DNA of 64,000 nucleotides, taken from the NCBI GenBank assembly GCA_037903475.1, contig JBAJFG010000487.1, positions 1,674,001 through 1,738,000 of the forward strand, read 5' to 3'. Position 1 is the first letter of the stretch. Every line of letters begins with the position of its first letter. Origin of the DNA: Ancylostoma caninum (taxonomy: Eukaryota > Nematoda > Chromadorea > Rhabditida > Ancylostomatidae). Shown here piece after piece: positions 9,821 through 21,047 of this stretch. The notes under the pieces are model-generated. The model had not been told where the DNA came from. It saw nothing but the letters and a program-made list of their open reading frames with translations, and did not search any database. The translations under genes and the position numbers were made by a program.

Positions 9821-12800
9821 CTAAACATGTGCGGCTTTCTTCAGTCCCAGAAGTTTTTCAGCCACTCCTATGTAATAGACTGTCTGGGCAATAGCAAACA
9901 GCGGCGCTATGACCATTACACGGCACGCGGCACCTTTGAACAACGCTCGTGGTCCTTCGGTACGAAGGATACTGCTGAAAGTAGACAGGTTTAATGTAAA
10001 TTTGTAGGAATTCAAACTCATTATTGATTAACAACAATTTCTCTTTGGCATGAGTTCTGTCTCTAACGAGAAACAAACAGTTAACAAAAGCAGCTTAACA
10101 TTGTAAATCAAAATTAATGGGTGCTTACACAAATGCTTCAGCTATATTCTTGTAAACCAGCTCATGGGCTCCCTTTCTAATGGTTTGTATTCTTGTTTTT
10201 ATTACTGAAACGAGTATGTAAAGATTTTTGTGCTTTAAAATACCATTTTGAACAGTTTATTTTTCGCTATTTATTCGTAAAAGGCCTTCCAACTAAATTT
10301 TCTCTATTCCATACTTCTTTTTTTTTTTGAAAAATGCAATTCACTTTCGAAAAAGGATTTGACTCAGCTTAAACTCACTGTCCCAGATACTTATATGGCA
10401 TTTGAAAAGGAGTGAGCATCGGTGCAATTGCGTACGCAGTACAAAGGCTACATATAGGAAACTCAAAACGTACGTAGACAAGAGTCGAGATCGCGGCGCG
10501 GCTTTCATGGGCAGAGACGCAGGCGCACACTATGCTGAGCTCCCGTGACTCTGCCCAAGAAAGCCGCGACGCGGTCCTGACTCTTGACTGCGTCCGTTTA
10601 GAGTTGCGAATTACGTGCGAATTTACGTGCGAATTGCTAAAAACACCGCTCGCACGTAGCCTTTCAACTGAGAGTTTGAACTGTTGGAATGGATCCGCTC
10701 GCGCGCGTATTGCAACGCGTATGCTCACACCGAGTTGAATCGCCTATAGGAATGGTTTCTGAGATTTCCAAATGAAAAGAGTCACCAGAAGCTGCTTATC
10801 ACAGTGGTATACGAAATTCAATGCAAAACTTCCGGAGAGCCTTTTCCGAGCCCCAACTTTTGTGGAGCTTGTGGGCGGAGCCCAGGCAGGATTACCGGAC
10901 TTCTGCGCCATGCACCCCTTTGCTGGTCAAACATGAAGCACACCTTTTATCCTGTTAGGTAGTGCAGGATGAGGAACTATCACAGAGAGTGCGAGTTTCT
11001 TGATGAGGTGGGCCTAGTAGAGTGTGTTATTGAAAAACCTCCTCACATCGCCATGGTCCCGCCCAGAAGATCCCCAAAAATTGCTGCTCGAGAAGGGTTT
11101 TTTTTTTGGCATTTCGCACTGAATCATGTATACCATTGTGAACAGCAGTTTCTGGAGATTCTTCTCCTCTAAAAATCACTTCAATGACTTCCAGGTGGGA
11201 CGGTTCCTTTAACGGATGAAAATCGTATGAATTCAGAGATCAGTACCCACCGTCCAGTGGAGTCACCGCGAATGCTGAAAATGCTCCGGAAGCCATACCA
11301 GCACAAAACGATGTCCAGAAAACAGCATCACCGCTGCCATCTTTTTTCCTTGGACCCTAAATTGTTACTTTCCTCTGTGAACGTCACACATACTAAATCT
11401 GACGTACTAGCGAGTCCAGGTACGCGAATAAGGGGAAGTACACCGCCGAGAACGTCACATCGCGAGCAAATGTTGGGCCCAACCCTCTGTAAACAGCATT
11501 TTAGGGACTCATCCAGCAGTTTCCTTTTGTAATTGCTCAATGTTCAAAGGTGAGAGACTCACTTGTAAAGCCCTGCTATACCATGTTTTCGTAAAAGCTG
11601 CATTGACACACCAAGTGCTGTCATCTTCTTCTCACCGGTGGCTTGAAAATGACAAGGTGACAATAGGACATCTACTAAAATACTGTGCACCTAACCCTGT
11701 GTCCTTCCTTGATCTTGAAGCTGAATCTTCAACAGCTCCATAGGTGTAGTTACAATGATCTGAAGAGCGCCAGCAGATGCACCAGCGATCATTCCTCTAT
11801 AGGTTGACAATTTTCTGAGAGGAAAGAGGTGAGGTATTGGAAGCTCGAAAAGCAGAATGACTTACTTCTGGCCAGGAACACTCAGATGATAGCGAAAGAA
11901 ATCGTTGGCCACAAGTTTAATAGCTTTCTCTGGGGTGATGAGTACTATATTCACCGCAGATCCGGAATAGAGAGCACGGACCTAAGAAGGAAAAGGTTTC
12001 ATCTAAAAGGCAGCATCCACTCGAGAGTTTGTAGATGAAGTAGTATGTATCTTAGGAAGCGTTGTTAGTTTTTAGCTATTCTGCTCAATTGTTTTGTTTA
12101 TTACGGTTCTCTCGCATTACTATTTTCATGCTTTCTCTCACTTTCACCGGGTAGGCCGACAGCAATCCTGAGGCACAGGGCAGGTCCTTGCCTTTACTTT
12201 TGCGGCACCGTGCAGGTTCCTGTCAATGGTTTCAATGACGCGCAGGTCACCCACACATTTCTAGTACCGGGCAAGCCGACAAGCTGATTTACGAGTGCTA
12301 ACCACTACCAAAGACATGGGATCTTCAATTCATAACTTTATTTCCGTTCTTCACCTACCACCGTAGGGCGAGCAACGTTTTATAACATCTTCAGCGGCAT
12401 TATGAAGACTAAATTTGACGTTGCTTATGCCTTGATGACTTCTCTGGGTTACTTTGGTAGCACGTCGGCTCCTTTTATGTTACAGGGTACTTCTCCTATG
12501 AGGTAAAGATTGTTCTAAGCATTGTTTCATAAGGACTCGAAACTCAACTTGTTGGCGTTGTTAATTGCATGTCAAATCTAAATGGAATCATGTTAAACTA
12601 TAACTGATAAAGTACAAGCTGCAGTAAGTTTACGGAGGCTGCTATTTAAAACTCTTTCAGGAATTCAAGTGGCTATTTATTTATCTACCCTTGAGGGTGG
12701 TTATTAGTGAGAGAAGACAGCCAACACGCCGCTGAGTACTTGATGTTGAAAGTTTTTCAAAGACATTTGAAATACAGGGGTGTTCTCACAACAACGTGAA

Positions 12801-13925
12801 ATGAGGTGCCAATAACTAATGGTACAAAATGTATGACAGCTACAAATCTAAGAAGAACAATAAAAGCATCAGTTGTTTAGTTAGTTGTGTTTATTGACAT
12901 TTTTGGTTGGAAATAGCTATATAGTGCATAAAGGAGGATTCCCAGAGTGCATTGCCGCGTTGGGAGCTTCGGCCCTCCCGGTATTTGATGGAGGCAAACC
13001 CGGTGAAAGTGCCTGAGTAGTTCATCTACAGTTCTTTTCGAAAAGATAGACGGATTGCGCGTGCGGTTTCATAGCGTTGCGACAGCAAAATCGTGGCGAG
13101 ACCTACTGCACCCTCTCACTTAAAGCATGCTCTCTCCGCATCCATCGTTCAGGTCCCGCCGCGATTCTGCAGCTACGGAATTCGTTTATCTTTTTGAGAA
13201 GGACTGAACATATTTTTTCATTTCACTGCTCACTAGGAGCATTGTGTTTTTACTTGCTTGTCTATTTTTCTTTCGGGAATAAACTTGCTGCCTTTTTCCA
13301 TGTCGTCTAAGCATTAGTGGATTGCGTCAGTATTATATTTCATCCAAATTTTGCTTCAAAATCCGTACTGGTTTCGGGGTCGTACCCATATCCAATGGTG
13401 AAGTTGCGCAAAACAATAACAGGATGCTATTTCCCATGCGTCTGATCGCGCCCTTTTGACGCTCGTAGGTCCCGCACCGCGGAAGTCACGCGGCCCTGCA
13501 TAAGTAAACGGTCCATGTGAGTTGGCGCGTCGTCACTGCGCTATCATAGGCGACTCAGTCATCTGATGCGGTATCCGAGTCGGATGAAACAAAAGCAAAT
13601 AATCATTTGAAACAAACCCTAGCAAATTTTGATGCTCCACCAGAATGCCAAGTCTGTTTAGCACAGTCCATGCTGAAGCAAAAAAAAAAAAAACTCATTT
13701 GTGGACCATATAGTATCTAAGTTACAAAAGGCTGACAAGAAAACGTGGAATGTCATTATTCCAAAGTTTTACTCACATTCCGCGATACTGCAGCTCTCCA
13801 TTTGGCCCAATACGTTGATTTTGCAGACGAGTTTTAACGAGATCAATAGGAAATACACAAGTTACACCAACAATACCAGCTGTGCCAGCATTCAGGATTC
13901 TTGCCAGACCCCTGCAATTGTCCAT
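9821..13925 (-). CDS. Mitochondrial glutamate carrier-like protein, gene B (9 exons)
   Basis: Tandem paralogue of gene A and the better-preserved copy. Exons on the minus strand: 13925-13777, 13672-13618, 11981-11866, 11814-11696, 11641-11563, 11486-11408, 11356-11251, 10204-10129, 9974-9821. All junctions keep frame, giving 310 aa. Carrier signatures are [12 protein letters not shown] (exon 1), [11 protein letters not shown] (exon 4) and [11 protein letters not shown] (exons 7-8), and each repeat ends with the EGxxALxxG-like motif of the family. By family knowledge it sits in the mitochondrial inner membrane and exchanges a carboxylate, probably glutamate with a proton. I chose ATG 13925 because an acceptor-like TTACCAG ends two bases before it, the same spacing as in two other genes here. 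Intron 2 (1636 bp) has grown by repeat insertion, against 120 bp in gene A. The exact substrate is inferred from overall similarity only. Confidence 0.9.
10455..10615. repeat. GC-rich fold-back element in intron 7 of gene B
   Basis: The left arm contains AAGAGTCGAGATCGCGGCGC and the right arm an inverted match containing AAGCCGCGACGCGGTCCTGA, with CAGAG/CTCTG pairing in the centre. Related to the M2-type GC-rich palindromes. It is absent from the same intron of gene A. Confidence 0.65.
10740..11215. repeat. Fold-back element in intron 7 of gene B
   Basis: Left arm starts near GTTTCTGAGATTT and holds TGTGGAGCTTGTGGGCGGAG. The right arm holds CAGTTTCTGGAGATTCTTCT and ends near GGTGGGACGGTTCC. 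Same element and same intron as 2390-2865 in gene A; the best-preserved copy is at 35677-36150. Confidence 0.7.
13045..13200. repeat. Dispersed repeat, copy 1
   Basis: Shares GATTGCGCGTGCGGTTTCAT and then CATGCTCTCTCCG...TCCATCG with 25600-25750 in the same orientation, ending near GAGAAGGACTG. No coding frame. It lies in intron 2 of gene B and helps explain that intron's size. Confidence 0.65.
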
Positions 13926-13936
13926 TCCTGGTAAGG
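13926..13936 (-). promoter_or_regulatory. Probable trans-splice acceptor of gene B
   Basis: Minus-strand text CTCCTTACCAG followed by GA and then the ATG. An acceptor-like AG with no upstream coding exon and only two bases of leader fits spliced-leader trans-splicing in nematodes. The same AG-NN-ATG spacing occurs at 28361-28372 and 52784-52793. Confidence 0.55.
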
Positions 13937-14249
13937 AGACTGCAGTGGTCGAGGTACTTTGCACGCGCTGCACCAAATGCTACGTGGCATTAGGATTATA
14001 CCTTCTCCCACTTGTGACCCATTTTGTAGAGACATTTACCGCGTACAATAAGAAAGATCCAGCACTAAAACACTTACGAAAATTGTGGCTGTGGCTGATT
14101 GGACATTTAGTTCATCGGTAAGATTTGTGGAGAGTACAGCGATCACTACAAATGGTACACAGCTGACAGGTATAGCATGACTACTGCTCATGTACTTTAA
14201 CTAACCGCAATCCGACTATACCACCCGGCAAACAGCAGAATCATGTGTT

Positions 14250-14600
14250 GTTCCGACTCTTTATATAGGGTTGTACATTCATAAATCAAGTCTTATCACT
14301 GCAGTGCACCGCTTTTCTGGATTCTCCACCAATAAAGAAGTTTTCTGTACCCAAACCATCAGTAGAAAGCTAGAAACCGCCTGCAAAGATTCTCTGACTT
14401 AGTCCAGCAAATCAATAAATTGAGAAAACGCCACACTGTTAATGCACGGCTTCTACGAAACACAACGTCATGAACGCGTCGCACACCTGCGACGTGGCAC
14501 TCTGACTGTCTGCGCATCCACACATTCATTGATATTAGCGCTCTGCCTCGCGATCTATACCCCAGCTTCCTGTCTAGAAATGTCCAAATAGGTGGTACAA
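14250..14600. repeat. Block upstream of gene B, homologous to 8560-9010
   Basis: Contains TTTATATAGGG, a CACCGCTTTTCTGGATTC stretch and GACGTGGCACTCTGACTGTC, all also present in order at 8560-9010. It is likely part of the unit duplicated with the carrier genes. Confidence 0.6.
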
Positions 14601-15044
14601 CGTGTGCGCGCAGATCGATTCTACGGAGCTCTCCAGAACAAAAGTCCTTCCGCAACACTAATCAAATCAAATCGTATTAAATCATACTTTCGCATTTTCG
14701 CCAATCTTCCCCAAATTTGTGTTCCAGAACGATCTGGCTAAAAGCCCATAATTCATTACTATTCACTTGAAGGCAGCACTCACGCTGAAAAAAGTTCTCT
14801 TGCACTTGTGCTTATTTTAAAGGTGCCATCAATTGGAGCGTAACTGCAAAAGGAATCACTCCGAATCGTGCAGTTACTCGAGTAATAAAACTCGTACTCA
14901 TGTACAAATGCGCCCGCCATGCTCAACCCCGCCCCATTCTCTTTGATCGTGTCCGGCTGTGTTTCTCAGCTGATACAGTATCGATCAGTATTTTCGGATA
15001 GCGGTGATCTTTTCCGCGCCTCGGCGGCCGCAGCCATCACGCAA

Positions 15045-15125
15045 AAAGTCTGTGTCTCTGCCCAAGAGAGCCGCGCCGCGGTCCCGCCCCTAGCACACTG
15101 CCGCTTGGAGTTCCCTGTATCTGCT
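15045..15125. repeat. Partial copy of MITE family M2
   Basis: About 80 bases (CTCTGCCCAAGAGAGCCGCG onward to GCCGCTTGGAGTTCCCTGT) are a near-identical inverted match to the left arm of the M2 element at 5798. Only one arm is present. Confidence 0.7.
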
Positions 15126-15334
15126 CTGCTACTATTCAATGATAGACGCGTACCGCAGCGACTTCACAAGGACATGGGGTTATCAGGTTAGTTCCTTATT
15201 AATTCGCAACCTCGCCTCCTCACTGAGGAGTTTTAGGAGACGTTGTTGTTTTTGTTTTCCTGTGATCCGTCTAAGGGTAGAACAAAAAAGACAAGCTATT
15301 CCTTTTTCTTTTCTTTCTTCCTTTCCACCCTGTT

Positions 15335-16588
15335 CAGGGTCAAGTGTGATGATGGTAAAAAGTCGACCCCCATACGACCCCCCCCCCCCTTGAGCCACCA
15401 AAAATACGACCCACCCCCCCCCCTTTGCTCACAAATTTCCTTCTATGCTTGCAGAATTTTGACTCGTTCAGAGACATGGTTGTAGTCGGACATGAATATC
15501 AGAAGATCTGGCCCGTTGAGGTCCCAATTTTTTTTTCAGGTTTTTAATAGTCGCAGGTTTGCGCTTTCAGGCTGTACAGCTCGTTTTTCCGCAGCTGCTT
15601 CCACCGCAATTCGCTCCGTCGATAAAAACATGGAAAAAAAGCCATTGTTATCGACGAAGACCCCCCTCATCTCCGTAATTCCCGTGCTGAATCTTTCCTC
15701 TTGAAGCTGGAGACCTGAAACTTGGGGTTAAAGCACTATTGGGTAGGGTCCATAAAATGAATTTTTACCGGCCTGCAGGACTTGGTAGGACTTTCAGTAC
15801 GGACGTGCGAAAATTTTAGCGTAAAATTTAGACTTGTTCAGAGGCATGGTTGTAGTCGGATACGAATATCAGAAGATCTGGGCCGTTGAGGTCCCAATCT
15901 TTTTCAGGTTTTCAATAGTCGAAGGTTTGCGCTTTCAGGCTGTCCAGCTCGTTTTTCCGCAGCTGCTTCCACCGCGATTCAACTACGTCGATAAAAACAT
16001 GGAAAAAAGGCCACTTTTATCGACGAAACCTCATCTCCGTAATTCCCGTGCTGAATCTTTCCTCTTGAAGCTGGAAACCTGAAACTTGGGGGCAAAGCAC
16101 AGTTGTCTATAGGACGACTTTTTATCGGCCTGCAGGACTGGATAGGACTGGCAGTACAAACGAGCAAAAATTTTCACCTGAAATTTCGGCTTGCTCTGAA
16201 GCATGATTGTAGTTGGATATGGATAGCAGGAGATGTTGCCGGTTGATGTTCCGATTTTTTCTCAGTTTTGATTAGTAGGAGTTTTGTGCTCTCAGGCAGT
16301 GTGGTTCCCTTTTCCACAGTTGTCATCCTTCCTGTTTCGATCTAGTCGATAAAGAAAAGTAAAAAAAAAGGACATTTTTATTAAGTAAACATCATTTCCA
16401 TAATTCCTGTGCTGAATCTTTTTTATTGATGCTGGAGAGCTGAAACTTGAAGCAGAGCACAGTTGGGTAGTCTCCATAGCATGAGTTTTTTTCGGCTTCC
16501 AAGGGTGAGCAGGACTACGACCCCCCCCCCTTTATCCGCCCACCATACGACCCCCCGTTGATAATTTATCAACACACGCTTGACCCTG
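15335..16588. mobile_element. Composite element: three ~365-bp tandem repeats within inverted ends
   Basis: The left end reads CAGGGTCAAGTGTG and the right end is its inverted form, CACGCTTGACCCTG. Just inside both ends are C-rich tracts with the words CATACGACCCCC. Between them are three direct repeats starting at about 15464, 15836 and 16193, each opening with a TGGTTGTAGTCGGA-like phrase. The first two are close; the third is clearly more diverged and shorter. No transposase is visible. It may be a non-autonomous DNA element or an expanded satellite-like insert. Confidence 0.65.
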
Positions 16589-17720
16589 ACCCTGTTTTCA
16601 TAATGAATTTGTTATTGATTTAGTGACTACTTAGTGATTCTGCAAATTGAATTGTCTATAGTCGCTGTCATCCTCATTCAGCCGCCACAACGCGGTTTTG
16701 CTACAAAAAAAAGACCATCGAACTTAGTGAATCAAAAGCCTAGAATGTTTCAGAAATATGTACTTCTTTGAGAGCGACTGTGATACAGTTGAAACAATGC
16801 GTGCTTTTAGGAGTGTATAGTCACAGTCATCCTGATTCACACGCAACCGCAAAGCGACATCTCACGGCGACGCTGTTTCGTTACGATTCAGACAGGTTTT
16901 TACATGCACAATGTGAGCCCTGACAGGTCTTGCAAGTCTTCACCCGTTTTGACCAGCTTGGAGCAATGTGAGGCGGGTCAAGACGTGTCAGAGCTGTGGT
17001 GAAATTGCATCGGGGCTGGGTTACGTCGCGGTTGCGAAGCGGTTCTTCCCATTGCACCATGTAGGGGTAATGGTGATCACTAGGTTAGCAAGAATCACCC
17101 TCAGGCTTGTGCGAATTTCACGCTCCACTGCGAACTCCTCGCTCAAACGTCGACTGGAGAGCACCTGTTCCTGCATTACTCGGATTTCCTCACAACGCTC
17201 TCGCTGATCGTCGTACTATTCGTGTTCGTTCAGTTTCTTGGTGAAAGATCGATCTGCTGGAGGTTTTTAGCAGGGTTGGTTTCTATTTCTGAACTTCTGT
17301 CAATGTGCTCCATTTCTAATAGATGTTTCTTGGCGTGGGGATATGTTGCGCTGGGATCGTCGCCCCAATGGCAAATCAGTGTTCTCTTAATAGTTTCCCA
17401 CCCCAATTCGATCTAAACTGTCAAAAAATAATAATCAGGGAAACCCCCTGACTGGACATCATTGCTATGAGCGCGAGTGGCGCGGTCGCGCCGCGTACTT
17501 CCTTATTCCGCAGAAAGCACACCTTCATCAACGCCCACTGCATCTATTTCTTCCTCACATGGAGAGGTCTCACAATAGCTGCTCCATGGTCATTTTTTGT
17601 GTTTATCTAATCTACTTTTTCTAGAGGTTTTGGTAACAATGTATAGTCTTTCTCAAAAATTCTTGCCCTACGTTGAACCGCCCATCAGCTTAGCCTCGTC
17701 ACACCACGTATGATAATACA
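16589..17720. other. Intergenic, no gene seen
   Basis: Short frames only; no recognisable domain, RNA gene or inverted repeat was found. Confidence 0.4.
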
Positions 17721-17922
17721 TACAGGAAGCTCCAAATGTCCGCAGTCAAGAGGGCGTGGCCACGGCGCGGCTCCTTGATCAGACACAGGCGCTCTCTGTG
17801 CTGCCTCTGGCTTCTCTGACTCTGCAGCCAACCAGTGGCAGCATGCCGAGCGCCTGTGTCTCTGTCTAAAGCCGCGTCGTGGCCACGTCCCTCTTGACTG
17901 CGGACATCTGGAGCTTCCTGTA
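17721..17922. repeat. Palindromic MITE with ~50-bp arms
   Basis: Left end TACAGGAAGCTCCA and right end TGGAGCTTCCTGTA. The complementarity continues through AGTCAAGAGGG and GTGGCCACG for about 50 bases with few mismatches, then again for ACAGGCGCTC near the centre. Length 202 bp, no coding capacity. Confidence 0.85.
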
Positions 17923-18654
17923 GGTGATGCGGCGCGGCTTAGCAGATGGGCGGTGAAGCGTAAGGCAAGTATTTTTGAGAAGGACTATAGCTAATTTTTA
18001 CTTGCAGATTAAGGTGAACTAACATTTCCAGAAGTAAAATCTTTGGTTTCATATCGATGCTCATGTTTCTTCGTATCGTGTTTGTTTAGTCTGCACAGAT
18101 GTCCTTTGCTCATTTCTCTGCAGTGCAGCTGCGTCATTGCAAGGTAAACTCGGGGGAGAACTCACAATCTGCAGTGAAGGTCATCATTCATTAATCCATC
18201 GCTGCGAAGACATGCAATATGCGGAATAGTCTCCAGTAATAAGGGAGTCTCCAGGAACTCATGGTTTTACTTTAGCGATTTACCTTCACCTTTACCATAG
18301 TAACCAGTCGGCTAGATGCAGTGTGCAGACACGAGATCAAAAGTTTAGTCCTGTGAACAGGAAGTGATACCGTAATTTCTACGTCTGATTTTTTCAAGCC
18401 GACCTATCTGAACTCGAAATCTTCCATGGTAATTGGTTCAACGTTCGATAAATGAACCCCAACGCCCTAGTTGGTTATGGTTACGCACTAGTCACATTTT
18501 ATTTTATGCCCGGAAATTACAGTAATACCACCTGCTGACGGGACTGAACCTTTCATTTTGTGGTGCAAACTGGTAGGTGGAGAGGTTTGGATATGAAGCG
18601 AAAGCGAGTACTGTCTACAACATCATGTTGGACAAGCTTTCTGGCCATATACTC

Positions 18655-18918
18655 TGATAACTGTGCAGGACGAACGCAGATCAAACGGCGTAATGGTTCG
18701 AGTAGTAACCCTAGCAGCAACGGTTGTCAGTTGCTGCCATCCTCCCCTTGATTGCTGCCATCCTCCCCTTGATTGCTGCCGTCCCTCAGCAATTGCTGCT
18801 AAAGGCCTGCACCTTGAGCAGGGACTGGCAGAATGGCAGCAGCTGGCAACCGTTGCTGCTAGGGTTTCTACTCGAACCATTACGCCGTTCGGGCTGCGTT
18901 CGTGCTGCACAGTTATCA
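18655..18918. repeat. MITE with ~85-bp terminal inverted repeats
   Basis: Left TGATAACTGTGCAGGACGAA pairs with the right end TTCGTGCTGCACAGTTATCA. The arms continue through GGCGTAATGGTTCGAGTAG to the CAACGGTTG and GCTGCCAT core. Between the arms is a 20-base direct repeat (ATCCTCCCCTTGATTGCTGC). Length 264 bp. Confidence 0.88.
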
Positions 18919-20321
18919 AAGTAAATCTCCTTTTGAATTAGCAGCTTGAGTCCCTCCACTTCCCTATTTCTGTTTCGAAAGCCGGCTGTACCTATATTTC
19001 CAGCCATATTAGTGGCAGTAAAGGAATCTTTGGTGACACATATATTTTCACCTTTTTTCATATACAATCCGGTCGTCTCCTTCTTGGGGTTTCCTCTTTG
19101 CACGAACTGGTTCTAGAACTAATGGGGTGTTCATTGCAGTGACATGGCGAACGAACGTTAGGCAACGAATGTTACATTTACATCACATTATCATCTCATC
19201 CGGTCCTCATTGCTGACTATAGCCATTACGGGCAAACATTCGCTTCTGTTGGTACTTGCATAGGCCATGCCCGTCTTTCTAGAATATTTTTCTTACAATT
19301 TAATTTCTCATTGTTTAATGACCAAGCATCTGCAGCTATGGTTCAGCTGCCCATTTACTTGTTGATTGTAGGGCAAGTCAGTAATTTCAAGTTGGAAAGC
19401 TCTGGAATTTTTCATTTACCTTGAAGGAATTCACCTCTCGAGTACAATTTTCTTTATTGTAACATCACTTTTCCTCGGATCAGTTCGTATAAAACCAATC
19501 GCTAAGGGGTAGTAGTAATTGCCATAGTTTCGTGTGTGATTTATAATCCTACTGGTTACTCTTCCACTGGATCACAAAAACAGTGGAATAATCCTGCAGT
19601 TGAGCGAGCAATCATTTGTCTAGGGAGGGTTAAGTCTTCGACTATAGACTATATAGTGTAGCGTTTGACCCCGCTTTACTGCCACCTAAGTTTTTTTCTA
19701 CCCTCTAGTCATAATCTAACCTCGGTGAACCCGTTTTCATTACATGATTGCGTAATGCGATTTGACGTCGTTATTTTGCTATATTAAAGGCGCAAATCTG
19801 GTAGTTGACTTTTGGACTAGGATTCATGAACGCATAATCAAGCAAAAATCCGGTTAGAAAACCAATAAAGACGGCAAGCAAACTTAACTGTCCATATCTA
19901 CACACATCTGACTACCGTTACTCTGAAGTAGATTTTAACTGTAGTTCCATATTCCAAAGCTGTAAGACTGCGGAAATAACAAGAAAAAATGTCAAAATCT
20001 TCAGGAAATGGTATGCGAATCGACTGGTACTTATTTCATGTTCGCATTAACCGCTTGTATGCGTTTTTCTCATCACATCGTTTGTATTTTGCTCTCTTTA
20101 TTGGAACTGTGATGTTAACTTCGTCTCATATAAGTTTTTCTTCACGATTTGATGGATTCATACGAACGAGAATTCTTTCAGTACTTGTGCAGAGTTAATC
20201 GGTTATTTATATTTCTGTTTCTGATGTTTGCTAGTGGTATTAACTGCTGCGTGATAGAATACGACCAAACACCATTGAATAATACAACGAATCCGGCTGT
20301 TTCTACAGTTACTTTGGGCTT

Positions 20322-20470
20322 ACAGTCTTGTAGATCAGGCGGGAAGGATCTCCGCGACGCTCAGAATCCTCCACGTCGTTCCACGCTGTTATCTCCAACG
20401 AGCAGATCATGGGTCGACATGTTGGAGGTGACTGAAGCGGAGATCCTTCCCTCCTGATCTACAGGACTGT
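20322..20470. repeat. Short MITE with ~38-bp inverted ends
   Basis: Left ACAGTCTTGTAGATCAGG and right CCTGATCTACAGGACTGT. The complementarity extends inward through GGGAAGGATCTCCGC. Length 149 bp. Confidence 0.85.
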
Positions 20471-20854
20471 ACCTCGCCCGAGTTTGAAGGAAGCGTCCGT
20501 GGAAATCTCCACATTTGAGATTTGGGACGCAGGGCTCATCTACCAAGTTGTAATTGCACGAAACGCGCGAGAATCTTGAGTTGTTCTTTTGTGCGTTTGG
20601 TGAAGGTCTCGCTACGAAGTGGGAACAATAGCAGATGTTGTGCGCACTGTCAACGATGGCTGCGCCTGTAAACTGAAGCGTCGTTTAGCCGCTATCCAAT
20701 ATCAACGCGCTAGGTCTGCGATATCTCCTCAGATGACAGATGACTATTCTATATTTTACTACAGGTGGATGACTATTCTATATTTTGCTTTCATAAGTGT
20801 GATTAACTAGCAATTGTATACATGTGGCATAACTTACCTCAAAAGTGAAAATTT

Positions 20855-21047
20855 CATATATGACGCTGCCAACTAATTTGTCCTAGAAAAAATGCAAAGT
20901 AGAGAATGAGTGGACACAATTCGAACCGTTTGAGTTATGCCACCACTTCATTTTCACTCCGCCATACCACCAACGGTCCAGATTGTGGCCGCTCATTCTC
21001 TACTTTGTAATTTTAATAAGACAAATTAGTTAGCAGCGTCATATATG
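20855..21047. repeat. MITE with CATATATGACGCTG ends
   Basis: Left CATATATGACGCTGCCAACT and right AGTTAGCAGCGTCATATATG. Inner arms AAAGTAGAGAATGAG and CTCATTCTCTACTTT also pair. Length 193 bp. No flanking target duplication could be defined. Confidence 0.88.

Noticed and set aside
18623..18941. Plus- and minus-strand open frames of 92-98 codons
   Set aside because: They are the two strands of a palindromic MITE, which explains why similar peptides appear in both directions.
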